Source: Saussurea involucrata (taxonomy: Eukaryota; Streptophyta; Magnoliopsida; Asterales; Asteraceae). Taken from it: a stretch of 64,000 nt of DNA. This document shows positions 46,847 to 57,383 of the stretch, one piece after another. The stretch spans positions 87,872,879 through 87,936,878 of the forward strand of contig CM066318.1 of NCBI GenBank assembly GCA_033807775.1. The letters are read 5' to 3'. Below the pieces are notes generated by a model. The model saw only the letters and a list, made by a program, of their open reading frames with translations. It had not been told where the DNA came from and ran no database searches. The stretch's first letter is position 1. Each line of letters starts with the position of its first letter. The translations under genes were made by a program, and so were the position numbers.

Positions 46847-46977
46847 TATAAATACCCCTGTTTGCCCGCCAAAGTTCATAACGACTCTTCGCATTAACTT
46901 CTTCTCTCTCTCGTTCTAACTTCTTCTCCCTAGAATCTCTGTGTTTTCTATACAAATCCTCAGGAAGCACAACGATT
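46847..46977 (+). promoter_or_regulatory. Internal promoter and leader of the accessory ORF
   Basis: TATAAATA (46847-46854) is followed by a pyrimidine-rich leader (TTCTTCTCTCTCTCG near 46903) and the ATG at 46978, 131 bases from the TATA box. This is a textbook plant core promoter layout. It sits immediately after the motif array, as the LTR TATA does after its array, so the accessory ORF is probably transcribed separately from the genomic RNA. Confidence 0.6.
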
Positions 46978-49626
46978 ATGGAGTTTGTCAACGAGCACAA
47001 TGAGATTACGATGCTTCAGAAGCCGAAGCAGGCCGCAGGATTTCACGACATTGTGGAATTTCTCAAGTCCACTCATATTTCTTATGCCCTAACGGTGAAT
47101 CCGACTATCTACATCGAGCATCAGACGCAATTTTGGGCCAATGCCACCGTGGAATCCGAAGATGGGCAGAAAGTCATCCAAACAAGGGTATGTGACAAAC
47201 CCTTGAAAGTTTCAGAAGAACTCCTTTGCATCACTCTTCGATTGGATGATGCCTCAGGTATAACTTCTATTTCCAATGAAGAACTCTACTCGACCTTACA
47301 AAGAATGGGGTATGAAGGTCCCATTGGAGTTTTTAAGTTTTACAAGTCTATATTTCATACACAATGGCGATTCTTTGTTCATACCTTAATGCATTGCATG
47401 TCAAAGAAAACTACTGGATGGAGTGAGTTTAGCAGTACCATTGCTTATGCCCTGGTCTGCTTGGCCACTGCCAGGAAGTTTAATTTTTCACAAATGATTT
47501 TTAATGATCTTGTATCAAACCTGGAATCCAAAAAGCGGTTTTATATGTATCCAAGGTTTGTTCAAGAAGTGATAACTAAGGAATTGACGGATATACCTCA
47601 ATTTGATGAGGTATATGTGCCAAAACCCCCTAAAGGGAAGGTTTTCTCAAATATGAGGAGACTTCCTAGGGACTCGGAAGGAGTTGACACACCATTGTTC
47701 TCTACAATGATGGTTGTGTCCCACACAATTGAAGGTATGGCATCAGGGTCAAGGCCCTCATTAGACACACCCACTGATGACCAAACCCAACCTTCCATCA
47801 CAAAAGACATCCCTCAGTCCATTCTTGTACGACCCACTCCCACAATAACCAAAAAGTTTGAAAGAAGAAAGGTACACAAGGTTCCTTCCCTTGCTGTATC
47901 TCCTAAGAGCCCGAAGCCTTTAAGCCCTCTGTTGGAGCATTCTCCAATGGAGAATATCAAAAGGGAAACCACAGGGGTGTCTCCCAACCCCAAGAAGGTG
48001 CTCACTAAGGAGAAGGTTGAGCATGTGAGTCGCAAGGCTGCCACTACTTCTGCTAGCAAAGAGAAGGCCAGTGGTAAAATAACTAAGCCCTTCCTCACGG
48101 CAACTCAGGGTGAGAAATCATCCAGAGGTCCCAGGTGCCAAGAAACCAAGGGGGTAGGTAGTGCTTTTGCTAGGCAAGAGACACCTGCTAAAACTTCCAA
48201 TGATCCTTTAAGGGAGGTAAAAACTCCTAAACAGGGTGAGGATAGATATACGTACGAGGAATTGATGGAAACTATTGCAAATATCAACATTGAGGTCATG
48301 GATCAGAAAAAGGAAATTGATGAACTCAAGAAAGTGGTCCTCTATCAAAACTCACAGCTTGAGAAGCAAAGGAAGATGATCACTAAGTTGATGCACAGAA
48401 AGAAGAAAGCTCAGTTTGTCCTTAGGAGAAGAAACCCTACCAATGATGCTTCCAAAAAGGGGGAGTTAGACTCTGATCTAAACATGGAGGATGCAAACAT
48501 TGAGGGGGAGTATGAGTATAAGGTTGAGGGGGAGACTGAGGAGGCTGCAGATATTACAAAGGATGCAGAAACAGAAACAGCAGCAGAAACCGTTACTGCT
48601 GCTGATCTTACAAAGGAAGCAGAAACAGAAACAGCAGCAGAAACCGTTACTGCTGCTGATCTTACAAAGGAAGCAGAAACAGAACCAGCAGCAGAAACGG
48701 TTACTGCTGCTGAGGTTGCAAAAGAAGTAGAAACAGATAATGCTGCTGAAAAACAAAAGGCAGCAGAAACTGTTAGTGCTGCTGAGAGCCACAAAGAAGA
48801 AACAGCTGAAACCACTCCTGAAGCTGTTAAAACTTTTAAAAGAACAAAGATGGTGTCAACCAAAAGGGAACGAACAAAGTCCACAGCTTCAAAGAAGAAA
48901 GATGTAAAGAAGCCAAGGGTGGATCCAACTGTAGAAGAAGCCCAGGAGGAAGCAGTGAAAGAGAAATCTGATCCAAAAGTTGCTGAAGAAGAAGTGGCAA
49001 CTTCATCAGGTCAACCAAGCAATGTACAATCACAATCAAATGCTCAATGTGATGTGTATATAACTGTGGTTAATACTAATCCAATCCAAGATGAACCAAT
49101 ATCTTCTATGGCTCCTGAAATCATCTTCTGGGACACATTGAAAGATGGAAGAAAGGAGTTCATCAGAATCAAAAGGGGAGATGGAAAGTTTGAAGTTTGT
49201 CCTACTTGGGGAAAACTTATCAGAACATGCTCTAGATCTGACTTGGAAGAGATGTTCAAGGTGGGAATGAGGCTATATGGAAACATGCTGACAGAGCAAG
49301 GTATGTCTATCACCAAGATGGTTCTTGAATACTTGTGCTTAATGTTCAAACCAGAAGCAGTTCAGTATTTGATGGCAAGGAATTTTCAAGTCATTACCAA
49401 CTGGATGCTCATTGAGAATTGTGGAGTGTATGTCATCTCTCTTGACAATACATTTCATGAATATTATTTGGTGGATGTTGTATACAAGCACAACATGAAA
49501 AAGTTGAATGGAATGCTGCATGCTAAGTTGGTGAGTGACAAAGACTCTAAGATGGCAAGATACCTTGTAAAAAGGATTCTCAATCAAAGTCTGGGATTGG
49601 ATCCAAATTTATGCGTTGATGATTAG
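46978..49626 (+). CDS. 882-aa retrotransposon accessory protein, intact
   Basis: One uninterrupted frame. Residues 1-225 form a globular domain (MEFVNEHNEITML start, HISYALTVNPTIYIEHQTQF, FFVHTLMHCMSKKTTGW, ALVCLATARKFNFSQMIF, FYMYPRF). Residues 226-425 are proline- and serine-rich and probably disordered. A coiled coil lies at about 430-470 (MDQKKEIDELKKVV, QNSQLEKQ), followed by a basic KKKAQFVLRRR. Residues 521-602 are an 18-residue repeat (TVTAADLTKEAETETAAE). A lysine-rich, NLS-like segment is at 619-650, and a second globular domain at about 713-882 (FEVCPTWGKLIRTCSRSD, ITNWMLIENCGVYVISL). From memory the two end domains match large predicted proteins placed 3' of copia pol in Asteraceae, often mis-annotated as RNase H-like. 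The biochemical role is unknown. Confidence 0.8.
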   Translation: MEFVNEHNEITMLQKPKQAAGFHDIVEFLKSTHISYALTVNPTIYIEHQTQFWANATVESEDGQKVIQTRVCDKPLKVSEELLCITLRLDDASGITSISNEELYSTLQRMGYEGPIGVFKFYKSIFHTQWRFFVHTLMHCMSKKTTGWSEFSSTIAYALVCLATARKFNFSQMIFNDLVSNLESKKRFYMYPRFVQEVITKELTDIPQFDEVYVPKPPKGKVFSNMRRLPRDSEGVDTPLFSTMMVVSHTIEGMASGSRPSLDTPTDDQTQPSITKDIPQSILVRPTPTITKKFERRKVHKVPSLAVSPKSPKPLSPLLEHSPMENIKRETTGVSPNPKKVLTKEKVEHVSRKAATTSASKEKASGKITKPFLTATQGEKSSRGPRCQETKGVGSAFARQETPAKTSNDPLREVKTPKQGEDRYTYEELMETIANINIEVMDQKKEIDELKKVVLYQNSQLEKQRKMITKLMHRKKKAQFVLRRRNPTNDASKKGELDSDLNMEDANIEGEYEYKVEGETEEAADITKDAETETAAETVTAADLTKEAETETAAETVTAADLTKEAETEPAAETVTAAEVAKEVETDNAAEKQKAAETVSAAESHKEETAETTPEAVKTFKRTKMVSTKRERTKSTASKKKDVKKPRVDPTVEEAQEEAVKEKSDPKVAEEEVATSSGQPSNVQSQSNAQCDVYITVVNTNPIQDEPISSMAPEIIFWDTLKDGRKEFIRIKRGDGKFEVCPTWGKLIRTCSRSDLEEMFKVGMRLYGNMLTEQGMSITKMVLEYLCLMFKPEAVQYLMARNFQVITNWMLIENCGVYVISLDNTFHEYYLVDVVYKHNMKKLNGMLHAKLVSDKDSKMARYLVKRILNQSLGLDPNLCVDD
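48586..48790 (+). repeat. 54 bp coding repeat with embedded GTTACTGCTGCT motif
   Basis: Two full and further partial 54-base units within the accessory ORF carry GTTACTGCTGCT at about 48592, 48646 and 48700, and GTTAGTGCTGCT near 48772. The motif is read in the same phase (GTT first) as in gag. Confidence 0.8.
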
Positions 49627-49677
49627 GTTTTGGAAGCATCATCTGAAGAACTTAACTTCTCATCCTGAAAAGTCAAG

Positions 49678-49688
49678 TTTGGGGGAGA
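49678..49688 (+). other. Polypurine tract of the motif-rich element
   Basis: TTTGGGGGAGA ends one base before the 3' LTR start, the normal site for plus-strand priming. Similar GAGGGGGAG runs occur at 48501 and 48521 inside the accessory ORF. Confidence 0.88.
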
Positions 49689-49689
49689 T

Positions 49690-50508
49690 TGTTGGGAACT
49701 GAAGATATGCTAAGTATGGTTAGTACTGCCAGAACAACATTACTACTGCCAGATCAATGTTAGTGCTGCCAGAACAAAGATACTACTGCTAGTTCAAGGT
49801 TAGTACTGCTGAGTCATTAATGCTGCAAGAACATGATTAGTACTGCTAGACAAGTTACTACTGCTGGTACATGGTTAATACTGCTGAACAAAGTTAATAC
49901 TGCTGGTATATTACTACTGCTGGAATATCATTAATGCTGCTGATCAAAAGTTAGTACTGCTGATGTCTTACGAAAACTGTTAGTACTGCTTGGGCATATC
50001 AAACATTACTACTGCTGAAAGATTATTAGTACTGCTTGAGAAGAATGAAGTTAATACTGCTTGGGATCAGAACATGGAATGCGAGATTGAAGGAGATAAA
50101 GATGGAACGATTGAAGATATACTTAAAAGAATATTCTGAAGATCAATCTTATTTTGATAGTTATCTTGTAATTATTCAGTATATATATTTGTTGATAGAT
50201 AGCTATTAAGAAGACGAAGAGAAAAAAGAATACGTATACGTGAGATACAGAATTCGATTATGTTTTAGAGAGAATTAACCTCAAGGTTTAGAATCCTATT
50301 TCTAGAGAAGTAGAAGTCGTCTTGATTGAGCCTGTTCAACGAGATTGAGGTTTGGTTGTTAATCTTGTGAGTCGAAACAGTGAATAAAAAAAAACTGTGT
50401 ATTTTCTGATATATTGTTCTTTGATTGTGGGAATTAAAGTTCTATTCCGCAGATTCTTTAATTCTGAATTCTAAGTATTGTTAATCTTGTTAAGATTCGA
50501 TCCTGACA
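49690..50508 (+). repeat. 3' LTR of the motif-rich element (819 bp)
   Basis: It has the same length as the 5' LTR. The differences seen (for example CTGATGAAC versus CTGCTGAAC, AACGCTGC versus AATGCTGC, GATAGAAC versus GATGGAAC, GAACCC versus GAATCC, CTGTCA versus CTGACA) are single substitutions, about seven in all. It is followed by the target duplication CCTCT. Confidence 0.93.
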
Positions 50509-50513
50509 CCTCT

Positions 50514-51429
50514 GGTACTTGCAACAAATATAAAATTGCATGTTATTAGAGTTGTAGCTTGAAATAAAAATCCATAATCGAGTATAAAAACAAAAAGAAT
50601 GTAGTCTATAAACAACAGTTAAACACAATTCCTGATGTTGGAACTATATATGGTCTAATAGTCAAAAATGATGTCAGGCCATCAATTCGTATAGTAACAC
50701 CAAAACCAGAAAAAATAATCTAAACATCTAATTTGTAATCAAATACTAACCGAGTAAGGAATAAGTAACTAACCATGGTGTGCAAGTTTCAGAACCATAA
50801 ATCCAGAAGATGAAAAAAGTAAATAAAATGAGAGAAACGAGTTGTAAGCCCAATTAATAAAACAAAGTCTGAGGCACCCAATAAAATGGGTTTTTTTTGG
50901 TCGAAAAACCCAGCAAATGGTGCTTTTTGTGTCGAAAAACATAACAGAAGAGCTATTTTCTGGGTCGAAAAACGATAGCAAAAGGGCTGTTTTTTCTGGG
51001 TCGAAAAATGGCAGCAAAAGGGATATTTTCTGGGTCGATCAACAGCAGCAAAAGGTCTGCTTTTTGGGTCGAAAAATAACAGCAAAAAGGCTGTTTTTTG
51101 GGTAGAAAACAGCAGTCGAAGGGCTGTTTTTTGGTCAAAAATCAGCAGTCGAAGGGTTGTTATTTGAGTGCAAAACCGAACACAACAACCTTCAATGGTG
51201 CTGTTTGTCGGATGTCAGTTCACTAGGGACTATTTGGTGACCATTTCGGAAAGCAAAATAGTTATTTTAGAGGACTGTTTAGAGCTGTTTTATGGGGTTA
51301 CTACTTACTAGAGTTGTTATGGGGAGGGGCTGAATTATGGATTAGAATTGAAATACCATCCTTTGTAGATCGTATATGAGAAGAGACGTTTATGACTAAG
51401 GAAAAGTAGATAACCGACTAACCTTTAAG
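50514..51429. other. CACTA sequence 3' of the TNPA-type gene, with minisatellite
   Basis: No gene. 50885-51160 holds about eight imperfect units of 30-36 bases built from GGGTCGAAAAA, CAGCAAAAGGGCTG and TTTTTT. The array lies just beyond the TNPA stop on that gene's downstream side. Open frames over it come from the repeat. Confidence 0.6.
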
Positions 51430-53568
51430 TCAACGATGACAAGCCTTTTTTGGCCAAGCCACAAAACTATCAATTGCATCCCCTAATGTTTTGTGCTCAC
51501 CAGCTTGTATCGGTAAAAAAGCAGCCGACTTTATGCTTTCATCGATGGAGACTCTATAGCAATCATCATTAAGAGTAACTACGTGTATTTTTTGCTTGTC
51601 TGATGAATAATAAACTTTACTGCGTGCAACGATGGATCTCAAATCTGGATGCGCCAATTTGCATTCTGCCGTCTACAAAATTACAAGGCATATAAAACAT
51701 AAAGCTCAAATCTACAATAAATGAATCTAGATAGAAAAAAAAACATACTGTTGGGCCTATAGATGGAACATCTTGAGATGCCATAATCTCAGATTCTTGC
51801 AGGTTAATATTAGAAGGCGGGATAGCATTAGAAGGTTTCTGCCTAGATCCAGGAGACTTTTGGCTACTAGTACAAGTTAGTTGAGTAGAATGTCGGGGTG
51901 GATCAGGAAGTGAAGATGCCAAACCACTTTTCAAAGAATCCTGAAAAGTGTGGTTAAGCAATTTATATAATTTGCAATGATTTATTGAAGTAGTCTCTTA
52001 AAGATACTTTCAAACAAAGAACAAATCAATACCTGTCTTTTAGACTTGCTATTTGCAGTAGGAAACTATGGTGATGCCATTCCATGAGAAGCAAGAAGAG
52101 AAACTAATTCTTCCAGTTTACGACCTTGTTCTTGTATCGTTGCAGACAAATGTTTAACTTCTTCATCCTTCAATGCCAATGCTTTATCTTGGTCTTGCAT
52201 ATTCGCCAACAAATGCTTAAATTCCCCGTCCTTCGATTCACGCAATTTCCTCTCAACATCTAGTTGCTTCTCAAGTTGAGCAATTCGTTCATTTGATGAG
52301 CCTTTGCGTCGAGGAATGTTCCAATATTTTGTTGGAGTGACTCCCTTTCCAACCCCTCTTACACGTCCGCTATGATCTTTGCCAAACACTAAAGTGAGGG
52401 CATCAGTACCTTGATCAGCCTTTACGGATCCTTCTGCAAGCTCCTTTTCATGAAAAATTTGTACACAAAATTGGGTAAAAAATGAGTTTAAGTTTGATTA
52501 AAATTTGCACACTTGCTTTAGTAAAAATCAGGTTAATAACAAGTTCCACACTTCTTACAATTTCATTTGTGACATTCCTAACATCATCATCTTTGTATTG
52601 TCCATCTTTCATTTCACGTGCCTTCCTCCACATCAAAGACCGGACAGGTATTTCATCTTCATCGTCGACAAGTTCTTTATTCTTGACCTAGTATTTCATT
52701 AAATACACATTACTTAAATAAATAAAGACAGAATAGTGATCAAGTTTAATATGCATGGGGACCTAATATTTGAATCTAGGGTAATGATGCACTTAAGGTG
52801 GATAAATGGGAAACTATTGTTATGACTCGAATAGGAAATCACATACAATAAGACAATGGACTTACTAGTTTTTCTCTTAGTCCCGAGTATCCCAAGCGTC
52901 CCAACCGACGTGGGTACTTGGCCTTGGCATGCGCTTGTTTTGCCGCATTAGAAACATCCTTTCAACGTAGATAAATTTTTACATCAATACTTAGACTAAA
53001 AAATAATGATAAAATAACGATAATATGTGTACAATTATGACCTTGCACTCAGGTGAAAGTCTCCATTCCACGAACTTTTCCCAATCTTCTTGTTTCACGA
53101 TCCCATCGTACTGTTCAGGAACGACTTTGAGCTTCCTGGATTTACCTATATTAGGTTGAATATACTTCACATATAACTTCCTTCTAAAATCACGAAGATG
53201 CTCAGCGAGATAACACATCATTTGTTTCCTTCTTGAGTCATCAATTTCATAATATAGCTGTCATAATATGCAATAGTGTATTAGTCATGTGTACTTAATA
53301 GAAAAATAATTAAATAGAATATTAACCTTAAATATAAAAAATAGCATATGCGTACCGTTATTGAATCCCAAAGCTTGTCTTTTAGCTCTTTCTTCACTTT
53401 TTTCCATTTTAAGAAGCGAAGTCCGACATCCCGTCTAACCAAGTCCCCTAAAAAACTAGAGAATTTTGCTCTATATTTCCCAACCGGTCTGCCCCATTTA
53501 TCAAACTCTACTACATGTTTCTCTCCTTTAGAATCGTTAAAACAATCCCCAATTACGTGGATATGCAA
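51430..53568 (-). CDS. CACTA TNPA-type protein (Transposase_24 family), multi-exon
   Basis: Minus-strand exon-like frames in order: 53568-53340 (VVEFDKWGRPVGKYRAKFSS, DVGLRFLKWKKV), 53221-53040 (YVKYIQPNIGKSRKLK, DWEKFVEWRLSPECK), about 52960-52868 (AKAKYPRRLGRLGYSG), about 52690-52560 (VRSLMWRKAREMKDGQY), 52389-52066 (GKDHSGRVRGVGKGVTPTKY then a coiled coil), and 51657-51430 (ending AIDSFVAWPKKACHR). The FDKWGRPVG and GKDRSGRVRG.G.G.TP motifs are those of plant En/Spm Transposase_24 proteins that bind subterminal repeats. Exon borders were not all fixed, and some intron frames may hide damage. It is divergently oriented to the TNP2-type gene. Confidence 0.65.
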
Positions 53569-53924
53569 ATGTTATAAATATTAGTAACGTTGTATATATA
53601 GAGATTGCATATAAACTTGCATTTTTCCTTTTTCCCTTTTTTTGAAAGGCACGACAATTTTATTACCAACCAAACCATACAACCAAGTATCAATAAGCGA
53701 CCCAAACACTACCCGCTGTTCTTATTCCAGCATGCAAATGTGGTTGACCCAAAAGAATAAGCCGACCCGTCCATGTGATCTACTTATGTATTAATCTTCA
53801 ATCCTGCTGCTAATATACTATAGCTTTACCACATTAGGATTAAAGTATTGTGTGTTGTAGTATCATTAAATATTGGACATATTTTTCTTTTTTAACATAT
53901 TTTTTAATCCACAGATTGAACAAA
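53569..53924. promoter_or_regulatory. Divergent intergenic region between TNPA and TNP2 genes
   Basis: The two CACTA genes point away from each other across about 360 bases. The region is AT-rich with a T-run (53627-53643) and a CTATAGC near 53820, but no certain TATA box. An acceptor-like CCACAG (53909-53914) just before the TNP2 ATG suggests that a 5' leader intron ends there. Confidence 0.35.
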
Positions 53925-56900
53925 ATGGATAAATCTTGGATGCGAACAAATAGAATGAAAAAGCCGTATATAGATGGAGTCGCTACGTTTCTCAAGTATG
54001 CTGTCCACCAATTGAAAATTTTGAGGAATATGGACCCACTGAACACGGCCGAAAAAATTAAGATTCCATGTCTATGTGTGTTTTGCTTAAACCATTATTC
54101 TCTTGATGTTGATGAGGTAGATCATCACCTATTCAGCAAGGGAATCGATCCAAACTATATCAATTGGACTAAGCATGGGGAAAAGGACGAGTCATCAAGA
54201 AGTACGCATGTTAACGTCGATGATAATCTATACAATGAAGACTTTGTTGATTCTACAATGGGAATTCCAACAGATGCTTTAGAAACTATTGAAACGGTTC
54301 AAGCTACAGAAGAAAAATTCATAGAGAACCATGAGAAGTTTCAAGAGCTACTCGTAGATGCTGAAAAACCCTTATACAAAAGGTGTCCCAACTTTACAAA
54401 GCTGTCTGCAATGGTTCAGTTGTTCAACTTGATGAGTAAGTACGGAGCATCAGACAAGTTTTTTAATGAACTACTAGTTTTGTTAAAAAAGATGCTCCCT
54501 GAAGGTAATTAGATGATGAGTAGTACATATGAGGCAAAGAAAACATTGAAAGCAATGGGTTCAGTGTATAAAAAGATACATGCTTGTATCAATGATTGCA
54601 TTCTTTACAGGAATGAGTATAAGGATTTAAAAGTGTGTCCAACTTGTGGTAAATCAAGATGGAAAGTGGACGATAAGACAGGAAAACAGTATGAGCATAT
54701 TCCGGCAAAAGTGTTGTGGTACTTTCCCATCATCCCAAGGCTTAAACGACTGTATCAATCAAAGATCACAGCCAAAGATTTAATATGGCACGAGACGACT
54801 AGAAAAAAAGATGGTGTTTTACGTCATCCAGCTGACTCAGAAGCATGGAGAACGATAGACCACAGATTTCCCGAAATTTCAAATGATCTAAGAAATCTTC
54901 GTTTTGGCATTTCGGCTGATGGGGTTGATGTAAACAGAGGAAACAAACATCATAGTGTATGGCCAGTTTTAACCGTGATTTACAACCTTCCACCGTGGTT
55001 GTGTATGAAAAGAAAGTTCATCATGCTGTCATTACTAATATCAGGTACCCCTTCTAATGATATCGATGTTTTTTGGAGCCTTTGGTTGATGATCTTGAAC
55101 TATTATTTGAGGTGGGAGTTGAAACATATGATGCATGTACACAAGAAAATTTTACTTTACGTGCAGTTGTTTTATGGACAATAAACGATTACCCTGCTCT
55201 TGGTACATTGTGTGGTTGCCCCTACAACGGATATAAAGGTTGTGTAGTATGTCGGAAAAAACTCAATGTGTTAGACTTCCGTACTCAGGAAAACAAAGTT
55301 ATGTTGGTCATAGAAGATACCTACCATATGATCATCCATTTAGAAGGCAGAAAAAGGCATTCAATGGAAAACAAGAATTGGACGATGCTCCGACGCCTAT
55401 GAGTGGGGAAGAAATATACGAGGAAGTGAAATCTATAGACAATTCATGGGGAAATGGAGCGAAGGATATTGAAGAGAAACAAGAAAACATCGTCAAATAG
55501 GGAAAACAAGGAAACCATGTATTGGAAGAAATGCAACATATGGCAACGACGCCTAAGATATTGGCAATATAATTCTGTCCAGTATTGTATAGACTTCATG
55601 CACGTTGAAAAGAATGTGTGTGAGAGTCTTGTCGGTACATTGCTACACATGAATGGGAAGACGAAGGATGGGTTAGCTTCTTGAATGGATTTGGTGCATT
55701 TTGGGTTGAGACCAGAGTTGGGACCTCAGGCACATGGCAACAAAACAATACTTCCCGCAGCATGCTATACATTAACCAAGGAGGAAAAAGACATGTTTTG
55801 TGCAACATTATACGATTTAAGGGTTCCACAAGGTTATTGTTCAAACTTTGCTAGCCTTGTGAGTCGAAAAGATCGTAAGTTGATCGGACTTAAATCCCAT
55901 GACTGTCACATGTTAATGCAACAGTTTTTGCCCATTGCGATACGTTCAATTATGCCAAAATCGACGAGATATGCTATTATCAGGTTCTGTTTCTTTTTTC
56001 AGAGCTATATCTAGGAAAGAAATCAACGTGGAAGAGTTGGAAAAACTGCAACAAGAACTTTGTGTGACGTTATGCTTGCTTGAGAAATACTTTCCTCCAT
56101 CTTTTTTTGATATCATGATTCATTTAACTGTGCATCTTACTAGGGAAGTGAAATTATGTGGTCCAGTATGCTTTCGATGGATGTATCCATTCGAAAGGTG
56201 TATGAAGGTTATCAAAGGTCATGTGTGAAACAAAAATAAACCAGAAGGATGCATCGCTGAAGAGAATGTTGCAGAAGAGACAATTGAGTTTTTCAGTGAT
56301 TACCAAAGAAGCATGAAGACGGTAGGAATTCCCCCTGACAAGCATAACACATATGACAATGATGAAGATTCTCATTATATTAATGAGGGAAGACCGGTGT
56401 TAGCCGGTAAATTGATGAAAGTTTGTCCCGAAATGTTGTCGAAAGCTCATTTCTAGGTATTGCGGAATACACTTGATGTTGTGCCTTATATCGAGTAAGT
56501 ATTAGATATTTTTTTCATTATTTTATTGTACAACATTTACAAATAAGTATGAAATTGATCATTGTATTTTCCAGTCGACACATGGACAATTTGAAAAACC
56601 AACATCATGCACACTGACAAGCATGGCTGGAGAAAGAGCATAGTAAAATGTTTGGCCAATGGTTACGAAATGAGGTAAAAGTTATTTTTGCTATTATAGT
56701 TTCCTTTTAATGTGAAAACTCATGCTTATGTTTATTTTTAGGTCGAGAGAGAGTTGGCAGTCTCTAAAGAAAATATAGGAGAGACCTTAAGGTGGATATC
56801 GCAGGGCCCACACCTTGAGGTAATGATCTACGGTGCATATCACATCAATGGATATTTGTTTCGCACAAAATCTTGTGAAGGTAGAATCTACCAGAACAGT

Positions 56901-57383
56901 GGGGTTGGTGTAGAGGCAACTGACATGCACATTTCCAGCGATGGTGTAACCTATGGTCAAGCGTTTTATTATGGTATTTTACAAGAGATATGGGTGCTGA
57001 GTTATCATACAAGAAAAGTTCCTCTTTTCAAGTGTGACTGGGTTGACAATAGGCAGGGTGTAAAAAAAGATGGTATTGGCTACAACGTGGTTGATCTTAA
57101 TAGGTTAGGACATAAGGATGATCCATTCATTTTAGCATCACAAGCTAAACAGGTTTTCTATGTGAAGGACCAACTTGATAAGAAGAAGTCTCTCGTCTTC
57201 ATGACACCTTCCAAAAACTACAGAGATGCCTATGATGATGTCGACGAGGAATTTAGTACCGTAATTCTTCCTCACAATGATAACATCTTGCCGCTTGTAG
57301 ATCCGCTTGATTTGGGTAAGGAATCTTGGGATGATTACTTTCGGACCGACTGTCGGGGTATAACTGTACACAAAGCAAACTAA
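53925..57383 (+). pseudogene. CACTA TNP2-type transposase (Transposase_21), broken
   Basis: Domain order is complete. The transposase-associated N-terminus starts MDKSWMRTNRM with CLCVFC. The Transposase_21 core has CPTCGKSRWK, LRFGISADGVD (first catalytic Asp region) and TLRAVVLWTINDYPA (second). A CIDFMHVEKNVCESLVGTLL segment, HDCHMLMQQFLPIA, the DUF4218 part (CLLEKYFPPSFFDIMIHL, CFRWMYPFERCMK) and the DUF4216 part (GVGVEATDMHISS, VPLFKCDWVD) follow. Lesions: in-frame TAG at 54510, frameshifts near 55080, 55300 and 55470, TGA at 55682, TGA at 56226 and TAG at 56454. Two short introns are likely at about 56496-56573 and 56675-56741. The protein, which would cut and join CACTA ends, cannot be made from this copy. 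Confidence 0.85.

Larger units (their letters stand above)
43648..50508 (+). mobile_element. Young non-autonomous copia-like element with 3' accessory ORF (6861 bp)
   Basis: The target duplication CCTCT is at 43643-43647 and 50509-50513. The LTRs are both 819 bp, TGTTGGGAAC to GATCCTGWCA, with about seven differences seen, so the insertion is recent. Order: 5' LTR, primer site, truncated gag in two frames, protease start, motif array, TATA promoter, 882-codon ORF, polypurine tract, 3' LTR. Integrase, reverse transcriptase and RNase H are entirely absent, so it needs an autonomous relative. A short motif (GTTARTRCTGCT) pervades coding and non-coding parts. Confidence 0.9.

Noticed and set aside
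48411..48884. Antisense ORF of 157 codons over the accessory gene
   Set aside because: This is a shadow of the 54 bp coding repeat in the 882-codon frame.
50769..51138. Several ORFs rich in FFDPE, FSTQK or GSKN
   Set aside because: Frames are generated by a 30-36 base minisatellite.
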